Shown here piece after piece: positions 1-8,655 of a DNA stretch of 35,380 nt. The notes beneath the pieces are model-generated. The model was given only the letters and a program-made list of their open reading frames with translations, was not told the origin of the DNA and made no database searches. Every line of letters begins with the position of its first letter. Position 1 is the first letter of the stretch. The stretch spans positions 1 through 35,380 of the forward strand of contig JAPPNN010000067.1 of NCBI GenBank assembly GCA_028873815.1, written 5' to 3'. The translations under genes and the position numbers were made by a program. The stretch is from Gemmatimonadota bacterium. Its GTDB lineage: Bacteria; Gemmatimonadota; Gemmatimonadetes; Longimicrobiales; Gaopeijiaceae.

Positions 1-2
1 CC

Positions 3-51
3 CGCTGGAAACCGGCCCCGCGTTCAGGCTCATTTGCCGTTGGACAAGACT
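3..51 (+). repeat. 49-bp terminal inverted repeat, left copy
   Basis: Positions 3-51 are identical, base for base, to the reverse complement of 35332-35380; identity stops at 52 versus 35331. The repeat may extend further outward because the right copy ends at the window edge. One frame is open from position 1 and reaches a TGA at 58-60, so this could be the 3' end of a gene off the left edge; the product is not recognisable from 19 residues. Confidence 0.95.
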
Positions 52-64
52 CCCGCTTGAATCC

Positions 65-79
65 CGGGGGCTTCCCCCG
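65..79 (+). terminator. GC hairpin, possible terminator of a gene off the left edge
   Basis: CGGGGG-CTT-CCCCCG forms a perfect 6-bp stem with a 3-base loop, followed by TATCTTT. It begins 5 bases after the TGA at 58-60 of the frame open from the left edge. The position and shape fit a factor-independent terminator that isolates nuo from an upstream gene. The tail is only moderately T-rich. Confidence 0.45.
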
Positions 80-106
80 TATCTTTCAGCCTTGATCCGA
101 GAGTTC

Positions 107-120
107 GTGAAAAGTTTCAC
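107..120. promoter_or_regulatory. 14-bp inverted repeat in the nuo upstream region, candidate operator
   Basis: GTGAAA-AG-TTTCAC is a perfect 6+6 inverted repeat with a 2-base spacer, lying about 95 bases before the nuoA start. Dyads of this kind are typical binding sites for dimeric regulators. No convincing -35/-10 pair was found around it, so the promoter position is unknown. The rest of 121-215 shows nothing recognisable apart from a purine-rich stretch before nuoA. Confidence 0.35.
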
Positions 121-215
121 AAGCTCTTGGGTTGCGAGGCACCCGTGGCGGGCGGCCTGGCGAGGCCGGACACCGCGGGGCGGATAACCAAGACCGGGGA
201 GGGCCTTCAGTCAGC

Positions 216-572
216 ATGGCGAAGTCCTATATTCCGCTCCTCATCATCCTGGGCGTTACCGTTGTCAACGCCGTCGGGATGGCTGCCGCCTCCCACATCC
301 TCAATCCCCGGCGCCCGACCCCCCAGAAAGCGATGCCCTACGAGTCGGGAATGATCCCGCTCGGCGACACACGCACCCGCTTCTCGATCAAGTTCTACAT
401 GGTGGCGATCAGCTTCATCGTGTTCGACCTCGAGACGATCTTCCTGGTGCCCTGGGCCGTGCGGGTACGGGAACTGGGCTGGGGGCCGTTCGTGGCTGTA
501 TTCCTGTTCGTGGTCGTCCTCGCTGTCGGACTGGTCTACGAATGGAAGAAAGGTGGTTTGGAATGGGATTAG
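216..572 (+). CDS. nuoA: NADH-quinone oxidoreductase subunit A
   Basis: NuoA is a small membrane subunit of complex I at the junction of the hydrophilic arm and the proton-pumping arm. The 118-residue product has three hydrophobic segments (about 7-27, 62-82 and 90-108) and the family hallmarks YESG (42-45) and FDLET (70-74), whose acidic residues lie near the quinone/proton coupling region. I chose the ATG at 216 because it begins the typical NuoA N-terminus and has a GGGGAGGG stretch upstream, although that is slightly distant. An upstream in-frame start at 132 would add an unconserved Arg/Gly-rich extension. It is the first gene of the nuo operon and overlaps nuoB by 10 bases. Confidence 0.96.
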   Translation: MAKSYIPLLIILGVTVVNAVGMAAASHILNPRRPTPQKAMPYESGMIPLGDTRTRFSIKFYMVAISFIVFDLETIFLVPWAVRVRELGWGPFVAVFLFVVVLAVGLVYEWKKGGLEWD

Positions 573-1216
573 ACAAACCGGGTGTACTGGGCTCGGGGAC
601 GCCCGCGTTCCTGACCACGCGACTTGATTTCGTGGTTAACTGGGCACGCCGCAACTCGTTGTGGCCCATGCCTTTCGGCACTGCGTGCTGCGCTATCGAG
701 ATGATGGCGTCCGCGGCGAGCAACTACGATCTGGCACGTTTCGGGATGGAGCGCATGTCCTTCAGCCCGCGCCAGGCCGACGTTCTGATCTGCGCGGGGC
801 GGGTGCCCTACAAGCTCGCCCCGGTGCTGCGCCGGATCTGGGACCAGATGATGCAGCCCAAGTGGTGCATCTCGATGGGGGCCTGTGCTTCGTCGGGCGG
901 GGTCTTCGACGTGTACTCGATGGTTCAGGGGATCGACACGATCGTGCCCGTCGATGTCTACATCCCCGGGTGTCCGCCCCGGCCCGAGGGCTTGATCTAC
1001 GGCCTGATGATGGTGCAGGAGAAGATCCGCGGCGAGAGTCTGGCAAACCATGCGGCGTTGCGGGCCGAGGATCCCCTGGCCGCCGGGCGTCCGCGCGCCG
1101 ACGACGAGGAAGTCTCCGACCTGACGGGGCCCTTCGGCAATTCCACCCACCAGAACCGCGTGAGCGGACTCGTGGAGACCGACGCCATCGGTCGTGCCGA
1201 GGATCGACTCCCCTGA
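563..1216 (+). CDS. nuoB: NADH-quinone oxidoreductase subunit B (cluster N2)
   Basis: NuoB carries the terminal [4Fe-4S] cluster N2, which passes electrons to quinone. From the ATG at 563 (217 residues) the ligands are the adjacent pair C42-C43, C102 in the KWC motif and C137 in the IPGCPP motif. The 563 start has AGGTGG about six bases upstream and overlaps the nuoA stop by 10 bases; an in-frame ATG at 542 lies deeper inside nuoA and is less likely. After the conserved core, which ends near residue 160, there is a hydrophilic tail of about 55 residues that I do not recognise. Typical core NuoB/Nqo6 proteins are shorter, about 160-220 residues. Confidence 0.96.
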   Translation: MGLDKPGVLGSGTPAFLTTRLDFVVNWARRNSLWPMPFGTACCAIEMMASAASNYDLARFGMERMSFSPRQADVLICAGRVPYKLAPVLRRIWDQMMQPKWCISMGACASSGGVFDVYSMVQGIDTIVPVDVYIPGCPPRPEGLIYGLMMVQEKIRGESLANHAALRAEDPLAAGRPRADDEEVSDLTGPFGNSTHQNRVSGLVETDAIGRAEDRLP

Positions 1217-1259
1217 AGACGCGCACGCTTTCCGGTCGTTCCCGGCGAGGGGACACGCG

Positions 1260-1976
1260 ATGACGCGTGAACCGGCGCGGGAGCCGTCCATGTCCGGATT
1301 CGATCTGGTCGCCGCGGGCCCCGGGATGGGCCGCGAGCAGAGCGCGACGGACACGGCGGAGGACAGCGTCGCGCCCGGCAACCCGTCCGTGACGGCCCTG
1401 CGCGAGCACTTTGCCGAGGCGGTGTTCCGGAACCGCATCTGCGCCGGCGACGAGGACGTCGTCTACGTGGACCCGGAGCGGATCACCGACATTCTCGGCT
1501 GGCTCCACGAGGACGCGGATCAGCAATACGACCACCTGGCCGACGTAACGGCGGTCGACTACGGCGGCGGGAGGCCGCTGGAGGTGGTCTACCAGCTGTG
1601 GTCGATTCCTCACCGCGCCGCGTTGCGCGTCAAGTGCGAGCTGCCCCTGGACGGCCTGGCGATCGACAGTGTCACCGGCATCTGGGCCGGGGCCAACTGG
1701 CTGGAACGCGAAGTGTACGACCTGTTCGGCATCCGCTTCAACGGACATCCGGACCTGCGCCGCATCCTGATGCCCGACAACTACGCCGAGGGCCATCCCC
1801 TGCGCAAGGATTTCCCGTTGCGCGGCCGGTTCTCGCGTGCCGAGCAGACCCGCCGCGCGTTGACCCAGGATCCGGAGGACTACTACGTGCCGGGCGAGAT
1901 CGCCGAGCGCATTCCGCAGGTCGTCGAGACCGGCAGCGGCGCCGAAGGGGCAGCCGCGGGAGCGGACGATGTCTAG
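1260..1976 (+). CDS. nuoC: NADH-quinone oxidoreductase subunit C (30 kDa)
   Basis: NuoC is the 30-kDa subunit of the peripheral arm, packed against NuoD. The family signature, [21 protein letters not shown], is present in the second half of the 238-residue product, followed by the HPLRKDFPL segment. The ATG at 1260 is preceded by GAGGGG at a good distance, and the upstream candidate at 1194 lies inside nuoB. The N-terminal 40-45 residues are polar and not conserved in the family as I know it. NuoC is a separate protein here, unlike the NuoCD fusion of enterobacteria. It overlaps nuoD by 8 bases. Confidence 0.95.
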   Translation: MTREPAREPSMSGFDLVAAGPGMGREQSATDTAEDSVAPGNPSVTALREHFAEAVFRNRICAGDEDVVYVDPERITDILGWLHEDADQQYDHLADVTAVDYGGGRPLEVVYQLWSIPHRAALRVKCELPLDGLAIDSVTGIWAGANWLEREVYDLFGIRFNGHPDLRRILMPDNYAEGHPLRKDFPLRGRFSRAEQTRRALTQDPEDYYVPGEIAERIPQVVETGSGAEGAAAGADDV

Positions 1977-3243
1977 CACTGTCGACTACGTGGCGCGGCG
2001 CAATCCGGAAATGGGTCCGGACGGCACGCCGGTCCCGAGCCCCATCGAGCCCTTCGAGGTCGAGGAGCCCGAGCTCGGTTCAAGCACGATGCTGGTGAAC
2101 GTCGGGCCCCAGCACCCGGCCACGCACGGGGTTCTCCGCCTCGTGGTGGAGCTCGACGGCGAGACGGTGGTCAGCGTCGTCCCGCGGCTGGGCTATCTGC
2201 ATTCGTCCTTCGAGAAACTCGGCGAGTACCGGACCTGGAACCAGATCGTCACGCTCACCGACCGCATGGACTACCTGGCGCCGCTGATCTACAACTGCGC
2301 GTACGTCATGGCGGTGGAGAAGCTGATGGGGATCGAGGTGACCGACCGCTGCCGCGTTACGCGCGTCATCTGCATGGAGATGGATCGCATATTCTCGCAC
2401 CTCCTCTGGCTGGGCACGTGGTCGATCGATGTCGGGGCCTTCACCCCGTTCCTGTACGCGTTCCAGCAGCGGGAGAAGGTGTACAAGCTGCACGAGGCGC
2501 TCACGGGTGCCCGGATCACCACCTCGGCCACGCGGATCGGCGGCATGATGGCCGATCTGCCCGGGGGATGGGCACGGGGGGTCCGGGAGTTCGCTGACAA
2601 TCTCCCCGCCACGCTCGACGAGATCGACGCGCTCCTTACGTGCAACGCGATCCACGTGGGACGCACCCAGGGCATCGGCGCCATTTCGGCCGAGGAGGCG
2701 GTCAACTACGGCCTTACGGGAGCCAACCTGCGGGCCAGCGGGGTGCCGTACGATGTCCGCAAGGACCGCCCGTACTACGAATACGAGAGCTACGACTTCG
2801 AGGTCCCCATCGGGTGTCACGGCGACTGCTACGACCGCTACCTGGTCCGCATGGAGGAGATGCGCCAGAGCGTCCGCATTCTCCACCAGGCGCTCGACCG
2901 GTTGCCGGACGGCCCCATGGATGTGGAGGACCCCCGCATCTCCCTGCCGTCCAAGACCGACTGCATGTCCGACATGGAGTCGATGATCCACCACTTCAAG
3001 CTGATCACGGAAGGCATCCCCGCTCCCGCCGAGGACTGCTGGTTCTCGGTGGAGGGGTCGAAGGGCGAGCTCGGGATGTACGTCGTGGGCGACGGAGGAC
3101 CGAAGCCGGTGCGGTGGCGTATCCGGCCACCTTCCTTCGTGAACCTGTCCGCGATTCCCAAGCTGTCCGAGGGACACCTGATGGCCGACCTGATCATGAT
3201 CAACGCGAGCCTCGATATCGTTCTGGGAGAGATCGACCGGTGA
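1969..3243 (+). CDS. nuoD: NADH-quinone oxidoreductase subunit D (49 kDa)
   Basis: NuoD forms the quinone pocket together with NuoB and is related to the large subunit of NiFe hydrogenases without the metal site. The 424-residue protein shows [10 protein letters not shown] (46-55), the loop with the quinone-contacting His, and it ends in the family's typical GEIDR C-terminus. The ATG at 1969 overlaps the nuoC stop, suggesting translational coupling. About 40 polar residues precede the conserved core. Length and motifs are normal for a stand-alone NuoD/Nqo4. Confidence 0.97.
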   Translation: MSSTVDYVARRNPEMGPDGTPVPSPIEPFEVEEPELGSSTMLVNVGPQHPATHGVLRLVVELDGETVVSVVPRLGYLHSSFEKLGEYRTWNQIVTLTDRMDYLAPLIYNCAYVMAVEKLMGIEVTDRCRVTRVICMEMDRIFSHLLWLGTWSIDVGAFTPFLYAFQQREKVYKLHEALTGARITTSATRIGGMMADLPGGWARGVREFADNLPATLDEIDALLTCNAIHVGRTQGIGAISAEEAVNYGLTGANLRASGVPYDVRKDRPYYEYESYDFEVPIGCHGDCYDRYLVRMEEMRQSVRILHQALDRLPDGPMDVEDPRISLPSKTDCMSDMESMIHHFKLITEGIPAPAEDCWFSVEGSKGELGMYVVGDGGPKPVRWRIRPPSFVNLSAIPKLSEGHLMADLIMINASLDIVLGEIDR

Positions 3244-3902
3244 GCGAGGTCCGCTTCCGCAACCCGGGCTGGGCGGGGAACACGGGTGAGTTCGACCTGA
3301 GCGAGGCGGACGTGCGCGGGACGGAGTACGTGGGCGAGCGCATGCTGGACGGGGGCCACCCGTCGGTTGCCCCGAGCCTGCCGTACATGTTCGTGAGGAA
3401 GGAGCCGGACGCGCCGCTCTTCGAGGGACCCTACAGAGAGCGTTTCGACAAGATCCGAAGCCGCTATCCGACGGCGCGGGCGGCGCTGCTTCCAGCCCTC
3501 AATCTCGCCCAGGAACTGCGTGGCCATATTTCCCCGGAAACGATGGACGAGGTTGCCGGACTGCTGGGCCTGAGCGACGCCTACGTTCGCGGGGTCGCCA
3601 CCTTCTACACGATGTACAACAAGCGTCCGGTGGGGCGCTTTCTGATTCAGGTGTGCACCAACATCTCCTGCAACCTGTGCGGGGCCGACGACGTGCTCGC
3701 GGCCTTCCTCGAACACACGGGCACGGAGCTGGGGGAGACATCGAGCGACGGGAACTTCACGGTCGTGGAGGCGGAGTGCCTGGCGGCGTGTGGCTTCCCC
3801 ACCTGCGTGCAGATCAACTCGCGCTACTTCGAGGACGTGTCGGTGGACGATGTGCCCGCCGTGCTCGACCGGCTGAAGCGCGAAGTGAACAAGGGATTCT
3901 AG
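3240..3902 (+). CDS. nuoE: NADH-quinone oxidoreductase subunit E (24 kDa, cluster N1a)
   Basis: NuoE binds the [2Fe-2S] cluster N1a next to the FMN subunit NuoF. The 220-residue product has the thioredoxin-like ferredoxin motif C139-x4-C144 and C180-x3-C184 (within EAECLAACG), which are the four expected ligands. The GTG at 3240 forms a GTGA overlap with the nuoD stop. It reads into an N-terminal extension of about 65 residues before the usual start of the family, so a start further in (for example the ATG in the GERMLDGG segment) cannot be excluded. The helical region with the ATFYTMY motif is typical. Confidence 0.93.
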   Translation: MSEVRFRNPGWAGNTGEFDLSEADVRGTEYVGERMLDGGHPSVAPSLPYMFVRKEPDAPLFEGPYRERFDKIRSRYPTARAALLPALNLAQELRGHISPETMDEVAGLLGLSDAYVRGVATFYTMYNKRPVGRFLIQVCTNISCNLCGADDVLAAFLEHTGTELGETSSDGNFTVVEAECLAACGFPTCVQINSRYFEDVSVDDVPAVLDRLKREVNKGF

Positions 3903-3927
3903 AGGAACTCTCCCGAGGAAAACGGCC

Positions 3928-5220
3928 TTGGCTTACCCGTACCGACACGACAAGGAAACCCGGATGCTGAGCGAGTGCTTCGGGGATCCACAGGCGCGCA
4001 CCGTGGCCGGGTGGAAGGCCGTCGGGGGCTACGAGGGAATCGCGCGGGCGCTGGAGATCGGACGCGAGGCGACCATCGACGACGTCAAGGCGTCGGGTCT
4101 CCGCGGACGGGGCGGGGCGGGGTTCCCCACGGGTCTCAAGTGGTCCTTCATGCCGAAGACCTCCGCGCGTCCGCACTACCTGCTCTGCAACGCCGACGAG
4201 TCGGAACCGGGCACGTTCAAGGACCGGGAGATCATTCGCTGGACGCCCCACCAGCTGATCGAGGGGTGTCTGGTGGGGTCATGGGCGATCGGCGCGTCGC
4301 ACTGCTACATCTACTTGCGCGGGGAGTTTTTCGAATCCACGAACGTGCTCGCCCGCGCCCTCGAGGAAGCGTACGCGGAAGGGCTCGTCGGCAAGGACAT
4401 CCTCGGTTCGGGAGTGGACATCGACATCACCCTTCACGTCGGCGCCGGCGCCTACATCTGCGGCGAGGAGACCGGCCTGATGAACTCGCTCGAGGGGCGC
4501 CGGGGAGAGCCCCGGATCAAGCCGCCGTTCCCGGCGGCGGTGGGCGCGTTCGGGATGCCGTCGACGATCAACAACGTGGAGACGCTAGCGGCCGCGGCCC
4601 ACATCGCCCGGCACGGCGGCGAGTGGTATCGCCAGTGGGGCACCGAGAAGAGTCCGGGCACCAAGCTGTTCTGCGTCTCCGGCCATGTGAACAAGCCCGG
4701 CAACTACGAGTTCCCGCTCGGTTTCCCGCTGATGGAGCTGATCGAGGACGTGTGCGGGGGAATCCCCGGCGGCCACGCCCTCAAGGCGGTCATCCCGGGT
4801 GGGAGTTCGGTGCCGATCATGGACGCCGAGGACTGCCGCGCGTGCACCCTGTGCTACGAAGGCGTCGAAGCCGCCGGTTCGATGCTCGGATGTGCCTCGG
4901 TGATCGTCATGGACGAGACCTCCGACATCGTGAAGCAGGTGCGGCGGATGGCCCACTTTTATGCGCACGAGTCGTGCGGCCAGTGCACGCCCTGCCGCGA
5001 GGGCACGACGTGGGCCACCAGGATACTCCAGCGCATCGAGGACGGCCGTGGCACCGAGGATGACCTGGACACGCTGGTGGAGATCTCCGAGCAGATGACC
5101 GGAACCACCATCTGCGTGCTGTCCGACTCCCTGGCGATGCCCATCATCTCGTCAATCGAGAAGTTCCGCGAAGACTACCTGGCCCTCATCCGCCGCGGCG
5201 AGCGGGTCGGAGCAGCCTGA
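3928..5220 (+). CDS. nuoF: NADH-quinone oxidoreductase subunit F (NADH and FMN binding, cluster N3)
   Basis: NuoF oxidises NADH with FMN and holds cluster N3. Its glycine-rich GRGGAGFPTG segment (about 60-69) contacts FMN/NADH, and the N3 ligands are C350, C353 and C356 (SCGQCTPC) plus C396. I chose the TTG at 3928 because AGGAA lies at a good distance and the following segment resembles NuoF N-termini; the ATG at 3964, with AAGGAAA upstream, is an alternative. An oddity is an extra C303-x2-C306-x2-C309 plus C322 just before and inside the segment where the family normally reads GSMLGSGG or similar. The total of 430 residues is normal. Confidence 0.95.
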   Translation: MAYPYRHDKETRMLSECFGDPQARTVAGWKAVGGYEGIARALEIGREATIDDVKASGLRGRGGAGFPTGLKWSFMPKTSARPHYLLCNADESEPGTFKDREIIRWTPHQLIEGCLVGSWAIGASHCYIYLRGEFFESTNVLARALEEAYAEGLVGKDILGSGVDIDITLHVGAGAYICGEETGLMNSLEGRRGEPRIKPPFPAAVGAFGMPSTINNVETLAAAAHIARHGGEWYRQWGTEKSPGTKLFCVSGHVNKPGNYEFPLGFPLMELIEDVCGGIPGGHALKAVIPGGSSVPIMDAEDCRACTLCYEGVEAAGSMLGCASVIVMDETSDIVKQVRRMAHFYAHESCGQCTPCREGTTWATRILQRIEDGRGTEDDLDTLVEISEQMTGTTICVLSDSLAMPIISSIEKFREDYLALIRRGERVGAA

Positions 5221-5238
5221 TGCACCCGGGGGAGCCCC

Positions 5239-6849
5239 ATGGCGGATAACGGTCGCAAAGCCGAGACGGTCACCCTGACCATCGACGGGCAGGAGGTCAC
5301 CGTACCCAGGGGCACATCGCTGCTGCATGCCGCCGAATCGATGGGTACCGAGGTGCCCCACTACTGCTACCACCCCGGCCTGTCGGCGCCCGCCCAGTGC
5401 AGAATCTGCCTGGTCGAGGTGGAGGGGGCGCCGAAGCTGCAGCCCTCCTGCGTGACCATGGCCGCCGACGGGCAGGTCGTGCACACCGACAGCACGGCTG
5501 CCAAGCGGATGCGTCAGGGCGTGCTTGAGTTCTACCTGGTCAACCACCCGCTGGACTGTCCGATCTGCGACATGTCGGGAGAGTGCAAGCTCCAGGACTA
5601 CGTTTTCGACGAGGGCAGGGAACAGGGCCGCGGGCGCGAGCCCAAGCGCATCTTCGGGCGCGACGATTTCGGCGGCGACGTGCTCTACTACGGCGACCGC
5701 TGTGTGATGTGCACCCGGTGCGTCCGCTTCATGGACGAAGTTGCCCGCGACTCGCGCCTGACGGTGGTGGAGCGGGGCAGCCGCGCGGTGATCGATACCT
5801 TCTTCGACCGCGGGCTCGAGGGAGCGGCCTTTGCGGGCAATGTGGTGGATATCTGTCCCGTCGGTGCTCTGGTATCGAAGGATTTCCTGCACAAGGCCCG
5901 CGCCTGGGACCTCGACCATACGCCCTCCATCTGCCCGAACTGCAGTCACGGCTGCAATATCGAACTCCACACGCGCGACAATCTGGTCCAGCGTCTGAAA
6001 CCCCGTGAAAACCAGGAGGTCAACGGCCACTGGATGTGCGACTACGGGCGCGCGAACTACGAGTGGATGAACCGGCCCGGCCGTCTCGAGGCGCCGTCGG
6101 TCGGCCGCGGCTCCGACAGGCGGGCGGCGGACTGGAGGGAAGCGCTGGAGCTCCTCTTCGGGCGTCTCTCGGCCGCGGAGGGCGATGTCGCGCTGGTGGG
6201 GTCGGCAGGGTGCTCGAACGAGGCGCTGGCGGCCTTGGCGGCGCTTGGTGACGAAATGCCTGGCCGGGTCGCGCAAAGCGTCTTCCGTTCGCCCCGGGCC
6301 CCCGACGAAGTGCCCCTGCCGGGCTTCCCGCTGCTGGTGCGTCGTCGCGATCTGGTCCCCAATGCCGATGGTGCGGCGTTGCTGGGCTTCGAGCGCGCCG
6401 GCAGCGACGACGGCGAGGGTGGACTCGAAGAGGTGGCGGAGTACGGCGGGGTCGTGATCGTGCTTGGCGATGAGCTTGCGGACCAGGGCGAAGACTTCGG
6501 GGCGAACAACAGCCTGTTCGTCTATCTCGGCACCTTCGACTCGGCCGCGGCGGCCAACGCCGACTTCGTTCTCCCGATCACGACCTTTGCAGAGGAGGAG
6601 GGGTCGTTCGTGAACGCGCAGGGACGTGTCCAGCGCTTCCAGCAGGGCCTGCGTCCACCGGATTCGGCGCGTCCCGCCTGGCTGGTGCTGGGCGCGCTCG
6701 TGGCGGCGCTGCGCGGCGAGGAGACTCCGGGGAGCGCGCCGGAGGCATTCGCGCGCCTCGCGGCCGCCCATCCCGCTTTCGAGGGTCTTACCTGGGAAGC
6801 GGTCGGAGACCGGGGCGCGGCCCTCGTCGCGGAGGCGGTCCATGGGTGA
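5239..6849 (+). CDS. nuoG: NADH-quinone oxidoreductase subunit G (short form)
   Basis: NuoG carries the electron wire from NuoF toward NuoI. The N-terminus is a [2Fe-2S] ferredoxin domain with C43, C54, C57 and C71. It is followed by the His/Cys [4Fe-4S] motif (NHPLDCPICDMSGECKLQD), a second 4Fe-4S set (CVMCTRC ... DICPVGAL), and a CPNCSHGC motif with a later Cys in WMCDYGR that matches the off-path cluster N7. The remaining molybdopterin-oxidoreductase-like region is compressed: 536 residues in all, against roughly 780-910 in E. coli and Thermus. It ends with a recognisable FAEEEGSFVNAQGRVQ segment, so this looks like a shortened form rather than a broken gene. It overlaps nuoH by 8 bases. 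Confidence 0.93.
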   Translation: MADNGRKAETVTLTIDGQEVTVPRGTSLLHAAESMGTEVPHYCYHPGLSAPAQCRICLVEVEGAPKLQPSCVTMAADGQVVHTDSTAAKRMRQGVLEFYLVNHPLDCPICDMSGECKLQDYVFDEGREQGRGREPKRIFGRDDFGGDVLYYGDRCVMCTRCVRFMDEVARDSRLTVVERGSRAVIDTFFDRGLEGAAFAGNVVDICPVGALVSKDFLHKARAWDLDHTPSICPNCSHGCNIELHTRDNLVQRLKPRENQEVNGHWMCDYGRANYEWMNRPGRLEAPSVGRGSDRRAADWREALELLFGRLSAAEGDVALVGSAGCSNEALAALAALGDEMPGRVAQSVFRSPRAPDEVPLPGFPLLVRRRDLVPNADGAALLGFERAGSDDGEGGLEEVAEYGGVVIVLGDELADQGEDFGANNSLFVYLGTFDSAAAANADFVLPITTFAEEEGSFVNAQGRVQRFQQGLRPPDSARPAWLVLGALVAALRGEETPGSAPEAFARLAAAHPAFEGLTWEAVGDRGAALVAEAVHG

Positions 6850-8140
6850 GATGCAGGAGCTTTCCACCTTCTGGTTCGTGACCTTCGGGGCGGTCAAGGT
6901 CGTCGCCGTCTTCACTGTCGTCATGGCGGTGGTGGCGTACATGACCCTCGCGGAACGCCGGGTGTCCGCCTTCATCCAGGACCGGCTCGGGCCCAACCGC
7001 GTCGGCCCCTTCGGACTGCTGCAGCCCATCGCCGACGGCATCAAGAACATCATCAAGGAAGAGACGATGCCGGGCACGGCTGCGAAGTTCTACTTCGTGC
7101 TGGGACCGGCGCTCGCGATCATGCCGGCCGTGGTCACCTTCGCCGTGATCCCGTTCGCCGCGCCCCTGCCCACACCGGTGGGGACGGTGGACATGATCGT
7201 CGCGGATGTCCCCATCGGCATCCTGTACATTCTGGCGCTGTCGTCGCTCGCCGTGTACGGAATCGTGCTCTCCGGGTGGGCGTCGAACAACAAGTACGCG
7301 TTCCTGGGCGGGCTGCGGGCGTCGGCGCAGATGATCTCGTACGAGGTTGCGCTGGGCCTGAGCGTCATCGCGGTGTTGCTGCTCGCGGGCAACGTCACCC
7401 TGACGGAGATGGTGTGGAAGCAGCAGCAGCTGGGGCTCTGGTTCGTCTTCCCGCTGTCGCTGGCGTTCATCTTTTTCCTCATTTCGGCGCTCGCCGAGAC
7501 CAACCGGCTCCCGTTCGACATGCCGGAGGCCGAGTCGGAGCTGATCACGGGCTATCACACCGAGTATTCGGCGATGAAGTTCTCCATGTTCTTCATCGCC
7601 GAGTACGCGCACGTGGTCACCGCGTCCGCCCTCATGGCCACGCTGTTCTTCGGCGGGTGGGACATTCCGTTCTGGCCGGGGGACGACATGTTCCGCCACG
7701 AGGGCGCGTGGATTCGCGGCTTCGACGAGTCGGGCGCGCCGATTCCCACCAGCCCGAGCGTGCTCATCACGCTGCTCACCCTGGCCGCGTTTTCGGCGAA
7801 GACGGGCTTCTTCCTACTCCTCTACATCTGGATTCGGTGGACACTCCCGAGATTTCGCTATGACCAGGTCATGCACCTCGGCTGGAAGGTCCTTCTGCCG
7901 GCGGCCCTCGCGTATATCATGCTGATCGCCGGCACGATGCTCGTGCTCGACCAGCTGGGCGTGGCCTACGGCATGCTCTACGGGCTGGTCCTGACCGCGG
8001 TCAGCGGGGTCACCACCCTCGCATTCCTCTTCTTCGTGGACCGCGACCGCGTGATATCCGGCGCACACAGGAAGCGGACCACGCGGGCAAGTGCGGCGCG
8101 ACCCGCAGCAGGCCCCGCGGGCCGGACCACCTCGAGCTGA
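6842..8140 (+). CDS. nuoH: NADH-quinone oxidoreductase subunit H
   Basis: NuoH is the membrane subunit that forms the quinone entry channel and couples the two arms. The family signature AERRVSAFIQDRLGPNRVG lies near residues 35-55, the acidic loop AETNRLPFDMPEAESELI near 220, and the segment around GYHTEYSAMKF follows. The ATG at 6842 has GGAGG six bases upstream and overlaps nuoG. The 432 residues exceed the 325-365 of the best-known homologues. The surplus lies in a loop after the FFGGWDIP motif and in an extra C-terminal hydrophobic segment followed by a basic, Ala/Arg-rich tail of about 25 residues. Confidence 0.95.
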   Translation: MGEMQELSTFWFVTFGAVKVVAVFTVVMAVVAYMTLAERRVSAFIQDRLGPNRVGPFGLLQPIADGIKNIIKEETMPGTAAKFYFVLGPALAIMPAVVTFAVIPFAAPLPTPVGTVDMIVADVPIGILYILALSSLAVYGIVLSGWASNNKYAFLGGLRASAQMISYEVALGLSVIAVLLLAGNVTLTEMVWKQQQLGLWFVFPLSLAFIFFLISALAETNRLPFDMPEAESELITGYHTEYSAMKFSMFFIAEYAHVVTASALMATLFFGGWDIPFWPGDDMFRHEGAWIRGFDESGAPIPTSPSVLITLLTLAAFSAKTGFFLLLYIWIRWTLPRFRYDQVMHLGWKVLLPAALAYIMLIAGTMLVLDQLGVAYGMLYGLVLTAVSGVTTLAFLFFVDRDRVISGAHRKRTTRASAARPAAGPAGRTTSS

Positions 8141-8154
8141 ACGGAGCGGCGACA

Positions 8155-8655
8155 ATGGCGATATCGGTCAAGGTGATGAGGCGCCCGGAGGCGGGCCGAA
8201 CGTCCTACATGCGCGCGACACTCAAGGGCATGAGCCTGACCTTCAGGCACATGATCCGCCCCACCAAGGTGACGCTGGAATACCCCGAGGAGCAGCCCGA
8301 GCTGAGTCCCCGCTGGCGTGGCACGCACCGCATGGAGGTGCACGCCGACGGCCGTCCCAAGTGCGTGGCGTGCGGACTTTGCCCCACGGTATGTCCCGCC
8401 AACTGCATCAGGCTGGTGGGCGGCGAGGACGACCAGGGCAACCGTTACCCGATCGTCTACGAGATCGACGAGTTCCGCTGCATCTTCTGCGGCATGTGTC
8501 AGGAGGTCTGCCCGGTCGAGGCGATCCATGTGGGGCAGCACTTCGAAAACGCGGAATACGGCCGGGAGCGGTTCGTCTACGACCTGGACCGCCTGATGGA
8601 GCAGGACCATCCCGTGACCCTCCTGTGGGATCCGTCGGATCCGCGCTCCGAATGA
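8155..8655 (+). CDS. nuoI: NADH-quinone oxidoreductase subunit I (clusters N6a and N6b)
   Basis: NuoI is the TYKY-type 8Fe ferredoxin linking NuoG to NuoB. Two classic motifs are seen: C70-x2-C73-x2-C76-x3-C80 and C109-x2-C112-x2-C115-x3-C119. The N-terminal segment (GMSLTFRHMIRPTKVTLEYPEE) is the family's amphipathic membrane-surface helix and the stretch after it. The protein is 166 residues, the usual length. Its stop overlaps the nuoJ start in an ATGA, and it lies 14 bases after nuoH. Confidence 0.97.
   Translation: MAISVKVMRRPEAGRTSYMRATLKGMSLTFRHMIRPTKVTLEYPEEQPELSPRWRGTHRMEVHADGRPKCVACGLCPTVCPANCIRLVGGEDDQGNRYPIVYEIDEFRCIFCGMCQEVCPVEAIHVGQHFENAEYGRERFVYDLDRLMEQDHPVTLLWDPSDPRSE

Noticed and set aside
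3..51. tRNA or other RNA gene 3' end in the terminal repeat
   Set aside because: No T-loop consensus with a matching acceptor stem and no CCA end could be found.
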